From contig CALACF010000029.1 of NCBI GenBank assembly GCA_937890245.1, positions 1-11,001 on the forward strand: a DNA stretch of 11,001 bases, in the 5' to 3' direction. The first letter of the stretch is position 1. Every line of letters starts with the position of its first letter. The position numbers and the translations under genes are program-made. Positions 1 to 6,430 of the stretch are shown here, one piece after another. A model generated the notes under the pieces. The model made no database searches, was not told the origin of the DNA, and saw only the letters and a program-made list of their open reading frames with translations. This DNA is from an uncultured Flavobacteriales bacterium. GTDB lineage: Bacteria > Bacteroidota > Bacteroidia > Flavobacteriales_D > Sanyastnellaceae.

Positions 1-680
1 TCGGCCGTTCCATGCTTGAGAATCCGCCCTTCAAACAGCAAGTACGCCCGGTCCGTGATGTGCAAGGTCTCCTGAACGTTGTGGTCCGTGATCAGGATTC
101 CAATGTTCTTGTCTCGCAATTGCTTGATAATCCGCTGAATGTCTTCCACTGCGATCGGGTCGACACCAGCAAAGGGCTCGTCGAGCAGGATGAACTTGGG
201 GTCGGTTGCCAATGCGCGTGCGATTTCCGTTCGCCGCCGCTCGCCGCCGCTGAGCACGTCGCCCATGCTTTTGCGGACCTTTTCGAGGCCGAACTCGTCA
301 ATCAAACTTTCGAGCCGCTCGCGCTGCTCATCCGCTGAAAGCCCCTGAAGCTCGAGCACCGCCTTGAGGTTGTCCTCGACATTGAGCTTCCGAAAAATTG
401 AAGGCTCCTGCGGCAAGTAGCCAATTCCTAGGCGCGCCCGCTTGTACATGGGCAGCGTGGTGATGTCTTGGGCCTTCGCTTGATTGGCATCGGTTTCGAG
501 CAGAACACAGCCCTCGTCCGGCCGCACCAGTCCAGTGACCGCGTAAAACGACGTGGTTTTCCCGGCGCCATTGGGCCCAAGCAGTCCGACCACCTCACCG
601 CGACTTACCTCAAAATTGACATGATTCACCACGGTCCTTCGCCCGTAACGCTTCACTATATCCTTTGCAATCAGTCTCAT
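1..680 (-). CDS. lptB: LptB, ATPase of the lipopolysaccharide export ABC transporter (3' end outside window)
   Basis: Cytoplasmic ATP-binding subunit that, with LptF and LptG, extracts lipopolysaccharide from the inner membrane and pushes it along the Lpt bridge. The 226 visible residues, translated by me from the ATG at 680, show Walker [10 protein letters not shown] (35-43), Q-loop [12 protein letters not shown] (Q91), signature LSGGERRR (143-150), Walker B FILLDE (163-168), D-loop AGVDP and switch histidine in ITDHNV (H200). [17 protein letters not shown] is the family hallmark that separates LptB from other ABC ATPases. Roughly 15-20 C-terminal residues should lie beyond base 1. The start codon overlaps the tatC stop in an ATGA arrangement (677-680), implying translational coupling. 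A stretch of about seven extra residues sits before the DIT motif (residues 62-71). Identification is firm; the insertion's meaning is unknown. Confidence 0.96.
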   Translation of the reverse strand, partial: MRLIAKDIVKRYGRRTVVNHVNFEVSRGEVVGLLGPNGAGKTTSFYAVTGLVRPDEGCVLLETDANQAKAQDITTLPMYKRARLGIGYLPQEPSIFRKLNVEDNLKAVLELQGLSADEQRERLESLIDEFGLEKVRKSMGDVLSGGERRRTEIARALATDPKFILLDEPFAGVDPIAVEDIQRIIKQLRDKNIGILITDHNVQETLHITDRAYLLFEGRILKHGTA

Positions 681-1516
681 GCGTCACTATTTTTACGTTC
701 AGCGGCTTCGCGTTTACGAATCACCCGTTTTGCGACGCGTATGCCAACCTCATACAGACCCAGCACCGGCAAAGCGACCAGAATTTGGCTGGTCACATCC
801 GGTGGCGTGATCACAGCGGCGAGAAGCAACACCACGACCAGCATGTGTTTGCGGTAGCTGCGCAGCATCTCGGGCGTGACCAGGCCCAATCGGGCGAGGA
901 AGTAAATGACAAGCGGCACCTCGAAAACCAGGCCCGCCGCTAGCGTAATACTGGCCACTGTCTTCATGTACGACATCAGTGCAATCCGGGCCTGCACATC
1001 GCCCAAGGTGTAATTCCCGAGGAACTGCAAACTCAATGGAGCGATCACGAAGTAGCCAAACAACACGCCAGCGAAAAATAACAGCGTACCGAAGAATACC
1101 ACGCCGCGGGCCGCTGACGCCTCGCTGCCGTGCAATCCAGGTTGAATGAATTTCCAGACTTGCGTAAAGGTCCAAGGGAAACTGAAGATGAATCCGCCGA
1201 TGAGCGACACGAGGATGTGGGCCGAAAAATTGCCGAGCATCGTCGTGTTGATCAGCTCGTAATTGACCTCCGTGACACAGAGTCGGTCGCCGATTCCCGT
1301 CCATTGGCCCAATTGGCACCAGGCGCGGAAGGCAAGGAAATCTGGGCGACGCGGCGCAAAGATGATGGTCTCAAAGACCCAATCCTTCATCACGAACAGC
1401 ACGATCGATACGGTGAAGATGCCGATGGCCGCGTAAAACAGCCGGCGGCGCAACTCCTCGAGATGGTCCATGAAGCCCATGTCGTTCTTTTTGGCTCGGT
1501 TGGAAGGCTTGCCCAT
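677..1516 (-). CDS. tatC: TatC, twin-arginine translocase core subunit
   Basis: Inner-membrane receptor of the Tat pathway, which binds RR signal peptides and exports folded proteins together with TatA/B-type subunits (none encoded here). The 279-residue protein starts with a short basic tail, then [10 protein letters not shown] (17-26), the cytoplasmic signal-peptide site. Six hydrophobic segments can be followed, roughly at 29-44, 97-118, 138-164, 184-206, 224-236 and 243-258. E21, E132 and D240 (in ITPPDVTSQ) align with E. coli TatC E15, E103 and D211. The first periplasmic loop is enlarged compared with E. coli and contains the protein's only two cysteines, C67 and C80. The ATG at 1516 is chosen because it directly precedes the conserved N-terminus. 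It lies 12 bp after the kdsD stop, and its own stop overlaps the lptB start, so the three genes form one transcription unit. Identification is firm. Confidence 0.97.
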   Translation of the reverse strand: MGKPSNRAKKNDMGFMDHLEELRRRLFYAAIGIFTVSIVLFVMKDWVFETIIFAPRRPDFLAFRAWCQLGQWTGIGDRLCVTEVNYELINTTMLGNFSAHILVSLIGGFIFSFPWTFTQVWKFIQPGLHGSEASAARGVVFFGTLLFFAGVLFGYFVIAPLSLQFLGNYTLGDVQARIALMSYMKTVASITLAAGLVFEVPLVIYFLARLGLVTPEMLRSYRKHMLVVVLLLAAVITPPDVTSQILVALPVLGLYEVGIRVAKRVIRKREAAERKNSDA

Positions 1517-1528
1517 GTCGTCGCGTCG

Positions 1529-2479
1529 TCAGAAAATGCCAGCGCTGATTAAGGCGTGCAGGTGGATGATGCCTGCGAGCGAACCGTCTCGGGTGACGAC
1601 GAGCTGGCTGATTTTTTGGGTCTGAAGATGGGCAAAGCCGTCGGCAGCCAAGGTGTTGGTGTCCATCGTTTGGGGCGCCGCCGTCATGAGATCGCGTGCC
1701 GTCGCACCGCGCCAGTCTTGCTCGAAGGCCCGTCGGAGGTCGCCGTCGGTGATGATACCCAACATGCCCGCTTGCTGGTCGGCGACAATCACTGCACCAA
1801 CACGGCCAGCCGTAATTGCAAGGATGACCGCCTGTAAATCGGCGTCCGGGCTGACGCTCGGCGCCTTGCTGTCGCCATTTTGGTCGAGGATATCGCCCAA
1901 AGTCAGAAACAGCCGGCGGCCCAAAGTGCCGCCAGGATGGAAGCCCGCAAATTGCTCGGGGGTAAAACCGCGGGCAACCATGAGGGCCATGGCCAGGGCA
2001 TCGCCCATTGCGAGTTGGGCTGCAGAACTGGTGGTCGGCGCTAGATTGTGGGGGCAGGCCTCCTCGTCTACCGCAATATTCAGGACGCCATCGGCCGCCA
2101 GTGCCAATCCACTTTCAAGATTCCCCGTCATGGCGATCAGCGGAATGTTGCGGGCGCGAATCAGCGGCAGCAGCGCAGTGACTTCCGCGGTATTTCCACT
2201 TTTTGATACGGCTATGACAATGTCTCCCTGCTGAACAAGGCCCAAATCGCCGTGCAATGCATCGGCGGCATGGAGGAAACTAGCGGGCGTGCCGGTCGAA
2301 TTTAAGGTGGCCACCGTTTTTCGGGCCACATCGGCACTTTTGCCGATTCCGGCAAAAACCAGGCGCCCTTTTGATGCGAGAATGCGGGTGACAATGATTT
2401 GAAAATCAGCATCAATACGTGATTCGAGTGCCGCCACTGCGGCCGCTTCTAAGGTCAGCGTCCTCCGGGCCGCCTCCAT
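1529..2479 (-). CDS. kdsD: Arabinose-5-phosphate isomerase (KdsD/KpsF/GutQ family)
   Basis: Converts ribulose 5-phosphate to arabinose 5-phosphate, the first committed precursor of Kdo in the lipopolysaccharide core; cytoplasmic. An N-terminal SIS domain (about 35-170) carries GIGKS, AADALHGDLG, SKSGNT, EEACPHNLAPT and FHPGG; two CBS domains fill about 195-316. From the ATG at 2479, K47, E99, E140 and H181 match E. coli KdsD K59, E111, E152 and H193 at a constant offset of 12. The 316-residue length is likewise 12 less than the 328 of E. coli. That collinearity, plus a promoter-like element just upstream, decides the start. An in-frame ATG at 2542 (337 aa) and TTG at 2548 (339 aa) are possible but add residues not expected from the family. 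First gene of the operon with tatC and lptB, which ties it to envelope assembly. Polysialic-type KpsF or sorbitol-linked GutQ roles are less likely here. Confidence 0.95.
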   Translation of the reverse strand: MEAARRTLTLEAAAVAALESRIDADFQIIVTRILASKGRLVFAGIGKSADVARKTVATLNSTGTPASFLHAADALHGDLGLVQQGDIVIAVSKSGNTAEVTALLPLIRARNIPLIAMTGNLESGLALAADGVLNIAVDEEACPHNLAPTTSSAAQLAMGDALAMALMVARGFTPEQFAGFHPGGTLGRRLFLTLGDILDQNGDSKAPSVSPDADLQAVILAITAGRVGAVIVADQQAGMLGIITDGDLRRAFEQDWRGATARDLMTAAPQTMDTNTLAADGFAHLQTQKISQLVVTRDGSLAGIIHLHALISAGIF

Positions 2480-2497
2480 CCAAATTTCTTCCGTTGG

Positions 2498-2526
2498 CAA
2501 ATTAACTATCGTTGTCTGCAAAACAA
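2498..2526 (-). promoter_or_regulatory. Candidate Bacteroidota-type promoter for kdsD-tatC-lptB
   Basis: On the minus strand TTAATTTG (plus 2498-2505) differs at one position from the Bacteroidota -7 consensus TAnnTTTG. A TTG (plus 2524-2526) lies 18 bases upstream, close to the expected spacing for the -33 TTTG. Transcription would begin near 2491 and give a leader of about a dozen bases before the ATG at 2479. This would exclude the longer kdsD starts. Match by eye only; such short AT-rich motifs occur by chance. Confidence 0.3.
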
Positions 2527-2541
2527 GCAGGGGTTCATGCA

Positions 2542-2570
2542 TTTTCAATCCACCGACCGGGTTATATTCA
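2542..2570 (+). promoter_or_regulatory. Candidate promoter for recQ (weak)
   Basis: TATATTCA at 2563-2570 resembles TAnnTTTG, with two mismatches at its end, and TTTTC at 2542-2546 could be a poor -33 element with a 16-base spacer. The recQ ATG is at 2587. The two genes share a gap of only 107 bases, so a recQ promoter must lie in or near this stretch; the exact motif is a guess. Confidence 0.2.
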
Positions 2571-2586
2571 AGGCTCTAAGTTAGGA

Positions 2587-4809
2587 ATGTTATCTCCCAG
2601 CCAAACATCATCGCATCTGCAGCTTTTGCAAGAGCAAACGCCTTCGCAAGCGCTTTCAAAACATTTTGGGTTTGACGGTTTCAAGGGAGACCAAGAACCC
2701 GTGATTGAAGGCCTGCTCGCGGGGCAGGACTCTTTTGTGATCATGCCCACCGGCGCGGGTAAATCCCTTTGTTATCAGCTTCCTGCACTCATGTTGGAGG
2801 GAACTGCAATCATTGTGTCGCCTTTGATTGCGCTAATGAAAAACCAGGTGGATGCCATGCGCGGCCACTCGGACGACCACGATGTCGCGCATTATCTGAA
2901 CTCGTCGCTGTCTAAATTAGAGATGGTTCGGGTGAAAGAAGCGGTGGCAACCGGGAAAACGAAGCTCCTTTACGTCGCACCGGAGACCCTGACCAAGGAA
3001 GAAAACGTCGATTTTTTACGATCTGTCCGCCTTTCTTTCTTCGCGATCGACGAAGCGCATTGCATCTCGGAGTGGGGCCACGACTTCAGGCCCGAGTACC
3101 GGAGACTGAACGAAATCATCGGCTTGATTGGCAAATTTCCAGTGATGGCATTGACCGCCACAGCGACGCCGAAGGTTCAGCATGACATTCAGAAGAACCT
3201 GGGAATTCTCGACGCGCATGTCTACAAGTCGTCGTTCAACCGCCCGAATCTGTTTTATGAGGTGCGTCCGAAGAACGAAGCACTCAAGCAGATCATCCAA
3301 TACGCGCAGCAGCGCAAAGGGCACAGTGGTATCATCTTCTGTCTGTCGCGCAAGAAGGTAGAAGAGCTCGCTTCGAACCTGAAGGTGAACAACATCAAGG
3401 CCGTGGCCTACCACGCAGGGATGGACTCCAAGACCCGTGCGCGGATCCAGGACGAATTCCTGATGCAAGACGTCGACGTGATTGTCGCCACCATTGCCTT
3501 TGGCATGGGCATCGACAAGCCGGATGTGCGCTTCGTGATGCACTACGATATTCCGAAATCGCTGGAGTCCTACTATCAAGAGACCGGGCGCGCAGGCCGC
3601 GACGGGGGCGAGGGGCGTTGCATTGCATTCTATGCATTGCAAGACATTGAGAAGATGGAAAAATTCCTCTCGGGCAAGCCAATCGCCGAGCGCGAAATCG
3701 GAACGCAGCTCTTGCAGGATGTGGTGGGGTATTGCGAGACTTCGCTGTCGCGCAGAAAGTATTTGCTCAAGTATTTCGGAGAAGAATTTGACGAAAAGGC
3801 TGGCCCTGGTTGGGATATGGACGACAATACGCGGAACCCGCCAAAGTCGTACGAGGGCGCAGAACTCGTGGGCAAGGCCCTGGGGCTGGTCGAAGCTTCT
3901 GGTGGAAAGCACCGCGCTAAATTCCTATCCGATATGTTGCTCGGCGAGAAGAACCGGGATACAGAGGTTTACGGCATTGGGGAGGCCGAAAAATATCTAG
4001 GATGCGGCGTTGACGATGGTGACCGCGCAAAGTGGGATGCGGTGGTCAGGCAGTTGACTTTGCAGGGGTACTTGCAGAAGCACAAAGACCAATACGGCGT
4101 GCTCACAATCACCGACATGGGCCGAGAATTTCTCGCCCACCCGGAACCCTTCACCTTATACGAGGAGCGGGACATGCGGGTGAAAATGGATGCCACGGCC
4201 ACGCGGAAAGGCGGTGCACTCGACCGCGCACTCAACGAGATGCTTATCGATCTGCGGACATCTGAGGCCAAACGCCTCAAGCTCCCTCCGTATGTGATTT
4301 TCACCGACCCTTCTCTCGAGGAGATGGCGACGTATTACCCGGTCGAAGCGGAGGAGTTGATCCGTATCAATGGGGTGGGTTCCAGCAAGGTGCGTAAGTT
4401 CGGGAAGCCATTTTTGGCGCTGATCGAAAAACATTTGGAGGACGAAGGCATCGAACGTGTGACCGACGGATTGGTCCGCAGCGCAGTGTCAAAGACCGGC
4501 AACAAGGTGGCGACCATCCAGAAGATCGACCGCAAAATGTCACTCGAAGACATCGGCAAAGCCCAAGGCAAGGAACCGATGGAGATCATCGGACAAATTG
4601 AGCAAATCGTATCGGCCGGAACCAAGGTGGACATCAACTACTTGATTGAGGAATACCTTGATGAGGACAGTGTCGAGGAGCTTTGGGATTTCATGCTTGA
4701 GCAAGAGGAAGACGATGTCCAGTGCGTCATCGACGAGATGCTGGAGGACTACAGCGAGGATGAAATCCGGCTGGTCCGCATCAAGTTTATGAGCGACTTG
4801 GCAAATTAA
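2587..4809 (+). CDS. recQ: ATP-dependent DNA helicase RecQ, Bacteroidota type
   Basis: 3'-5' DNA helicase of recombination and replication-fork repair. From the ATG at 2587 it has 740 residues: Q-motif region HFGFDGFKGDQE (26-37), Walker A MPTGAGKS (53-60), DEAH box IDEAHCISEWGHDFRPEY (154-171), TATAT (190-194), motif V region ATIAFGMGIDKPDVR (301-315) and motif VI QETGRAGRDG (331-340). A winged-helix RQC region follows (about 445-520), then an HRDC domain (about 545-617). An acidic C-terminal extension (about 625-740) resembles the helix-turn-helix tail seen on some RecQ proteins. The zinc subdomain (383-420) keeps its fold markers (SRRKYLLKYFGEE) but has lost the four cysteine ligands. An upstream in-frame TTG at 2512 would run into the kdsD promoter region and adds residues that do not look like the family, so it is rejected. 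Divergent from kdsD and convergent with the amidohydrolase. Confidence 0.96.
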   Translation: MLSPSQTSSHLQLLQEQTPSQALSKHFGFDGFKGDQEPVIEGLLAGQDSFVIMPTGAGKSLCYQLPALMLEGTAIIVSPLIALMKNQVDAMRGHSDDHDVAHYLNSSLSKLEMVRVKEAVATGKTKLLYVAPETLTKEENVDFLRSVRLSFFAIDEAHCISEWGHDFRPEYRRLNEIIGLIGKFPVMALTATATPKVQHDIQKNLGILDAHVYKSSFNRPNLFYEVRPKNEALKQIIQYAQQRKGHSGIIFCLSRKKVEELASNLKVNNIKAVAYHAGMDSKTRARIQDEFLMQDVDVIVATIAFGMGIDKPDVRFVMHYDIPKSLESYYQETGRAGRDGGEGRCIAFYALQDIEKMEKFLSGKPIAEREIGTQLLQDVVGYCETSLSRRKYLLKYFGEEFDEKAGPGWDMDDNTRNPPKSYEGAELVGKALGLVEASGGKHRAKFLSDMLLGEKNRDTEVYGIGEAEKYLGCGVDDGDRAKWDAVVRQLTLQGYLQKHKDQYGVLTITDMGREFLAHPEPFTLYEERDMRVKMDATATRKGGALDRALNEMLIDLRTSEAKRLKLPPYVIFTDPSLEEMATYYPVEAEELIRINGVGSSKVRKFGKPFLALIEKHLEDEGIERVTDGLVRSAVSKTGNKVATIQKIDRKMSLEDIGKAQGKEPMEIIGQIEQIVSAGTKVDINYLIEEYLDEDSVEELWDFMLEQEEDDVQCVIDEMLEDYSEDEIRLVRIKFMSDLAN

Positions 4810-4818
4810 CTTGGCACG

Positions 4819-6015
4819 TTAGAGGCCCGCGCCGAGGGCGGCCAACATCGCCGTGCCTGTGATCAGCGCTTTTTCATCGATATCAAAACCGGGTGTGTGC
4901 AGGCCACTGCGCGTTCGCGGGTCATCGCCGCCGGTGCCGAGGCGATAGAAGCAACCCGGGATGAGCCGCTGGTAGAACGAAAAGTCTTCACCGGTCATGC
5001 GCTGCGGCAGATCGACGACGTTTTTCTCGCCGACTAGATTGACGGCAATGGCCCGGCAACGGGCGGTGAGATCGGGGTCGTTGACCACGGCGGGGTAGCC
5101 GCGCTTTAATTCGACTTGGGCCGTGGTGCCGTGGGCTGAGCATGTGGCTTGGGCGATGCGCTCGATGTCAGCATGGGCGCGGTCGCGCCAAGATTCGTCA
5201 TAGCTGCGCAGGGTGCCGGCCAATTTTACTTCGGAGGGGATGACGTTGCCTGCTTGTCCGCCCTGGATTTTGCCAATCGTGAGTACGCCGGGCGAGAGTG
5301 GATCGCGCATGCGTGACACGACTGACTGGAGGGCGAGAATGAGATGGGCGGCTGCGACAATGGGGTCGGGGGCTGTCTGGGGAAGTGCTCCGTGCCCGCC
5401 CGGGCTTTGGACGGTGATGTAGATTTCATCGGTGGCCGCCATGTAGGGCCCGCTGCGGAATCCGAGTTGGCCGGCACGGAGCTCCGGGTAGACGTGTTGG
5501 GCTGCGATGCTGGTTGCTGAATCTAGTGCGCCTTCTGCGGCCATGATCGAGGCGCCGCCAGGCAATCGTTCTTCGCCTGGCTGGAAGATCAGCCGAACTG
5601 TACCGGACCATTGGCTTCGGCTGTTGTGGAGGAGTTCAGCTGCGCCCAGGAGGCAGGCCGTGTGCGCATCGTGGCCGCAAGCGTGCATCGCGCCTTCGTT
5701 TTGCGAGATGTAGCTGGGGCCGGGCAATTCGCAGATGGGCAGGGCGTCGAGGTCGGCCCGGAGTGCGATGTGACGCGAGGTACTGCTGGCCTGGCCATGA
5801 ATCTCGGCCACGATGCCAGCTCCGCCGTCGCTTTTGCACCAGCCGCGCGTAAATTCGATGCCGATTTTTTGAAGGCTGGCAGCCACATAGTCCGAGGTGG
5901 CGTGCTCGGCAAAGGACAGCTCAGGGTGGGCGTGCAAATGGCGGCGATGCGCGACAACGCGGGTGTGGATGCCTTCGGCGGCTGCATACCAATTGGCCTT
6001 CAAATTCAGCTCCAT
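4819..6015 (-). CDS. M20D-family amidohydrolase (amino-acid N-acyl hydrolase)
   Basis: Metal-dependent hydrolase that cleaves an acyl or aryl group from an amino-acid nitrogen; relatives act on N-acetyl amino acids, hippurate, indole-acetyl amino acids or N-acetyl-diaminopimelate. Probably cytoplasmic: no signal peptide is visible. The 398 residues contain RRHLHAHPELSF near the N-terminus, LRADLDALP (85-93), HACGHDAHTA (C113, H115), FQPGEER (E148, E149), AQHVYPE (H174), the dimerisation-domain motif SPGGHGA (204-210), TGEDFS (341-346) and SGLHTPGFDIDE (H373). C113, H115, E149, H174 and H373 fit the metal-binding set of the family. The ATG at 6015 overlaps the end of the TauE/SafE gene by 10 bases, so the two are co-transcribed. 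The substrate cannot be read from the sequence. The stop is 9 bp from the recQ stop. Confidence 0.92.
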   Translation of the reverse strand: MELNLKANWYAAAEGIHTRVVAHRRHLHAHPELSFAEHATSDYVAASLQKIGIEFTRGWCKSDGGAGIVAEIHGQASSTSRHIALRADLDALPICELPGPSYISQNEGAMHACGHDAHTACLLGAAELLHNSRSQWSGTVRLIFQPGEERLPGGASIMAAEGALDSATSIAAQHVYPELRAGQLGFRSGPYMAATDEIYITVQSPGGHGALPQTAPDPIVAAAHLILALQSVVSRMRDPLSPGVLTIGKIQGGQAGNVIPSEVKLAGTLRSYDESWRDRAHADIERIAQATCSAHGTTAQVELKRGYPAVVNDPDLTARCRAIAVNLVGEKNVVDLPQRMTGEDFSFYQRLIPGCFYRLGTGGDDPRTRSGLHTPGFDIDEKALITGTAMLAALGAGL

Positions 6016-6416
6016 GTTGACGTCTTTATTCCTGTGTAAATCATACGCAATGAGACGTATAACGTGAATATTCCAAAGCCCAATTTCACTTTTGCAGGGG
6101 GCAATTGTAGGGCGAGTTTACTCCCGAAGTATCCACCGATGACGAACGCGACGGCCATGATGCCCGCCATGCGTAGGTCCGCGACGCCCTCTTTCCAGTA
6201 GTTCATCACCGCCAGCGCGCCGATGGGTGGGAGCATCAGCATGAGCGATGTGCCTTGCGCTGCGACTTGGCTGAGGCCAAAGAAAAAGATGAGCGCCGGC
6301 ACGATGACCACGCCGCCACCGATGCCAACGAAGCCGGAAAGTATGCCAGCGATGGCGCCGATCATGACGAGGGTCAGGATGGTCGATAGGTTCAGGGGGA
6401 TGTCGACAGATGCCAT
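6006..6416 (-). CDS. Short TauE/SafE-family membrane protein
   Basis: Integral inner-membrane protein of 136 residues with four hydrophobic segments, roughly 13-43, 55-72, 82-104 and 111-130. The first segment carries GILSGFVGIGGGVVIVP (24-40) and is followed by AAQGTSL, the hallmark motifs of the TauE/SafE (DUF81) family. Family members are proposed exporters or importers of sulfite, sulfoacetate or other organosulfur anions. Most are about 250 residues with two such halves; this one holds a single half and would have to dimerise to make a full unit. From memory, single-half forms also occur in other Bacteroidota, so this is probably not a truncation: it has a clean ATG and stop and no remnant of a second half nearby. 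It lies 14 bp after the large envelope-protein gene and overlaps the amidohydrolase gene by 10 bases. Substrate unknown. Confidence 0.88.
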   Translation of the reverse strand: MASVDIPLNLSTILTLVMIGAIAGILSGFVGIGGGVVIVPALIFFFGLSQVAAQGTSLMLMLPPIGALAVMNYWKEGVADLRMAGIMAVAFVIGGYFGSKLALQLPPAKVKLGFGIFTLYVSLRMIYTGIKTSTWS

Positions 6417-6430
6417 GTTGGTTCGCAGGA

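Noticed and set aside
1653..2234. 193-codon plus-strand open frame opposite kdsD
   Set aside because: Antisense to the conserved SIS/CBS protein; composition is Ser/Ala/Arg-rich as expected of a shadow frame.
3016..3912. 298-codon minus-strand open frame opposite recQ
   Set aside because: It is complementary to the conserved helicase core, and its product has no recognisable domain.
4810..4818. Possible bidirectional terminator between recQ and the amidohydrolase gene
   Set aside because: The gap is nine bases; no hairpin with a T-tract can be made there or in the adjoining gene ends by eye.
6043..6060. Inverted repeat ATACG...CGTAT considered as a terminator or operator
   Set aside because: Only five base pairs, AT-rich, no U-tract, and inside the TauE/SafE coding sequence.
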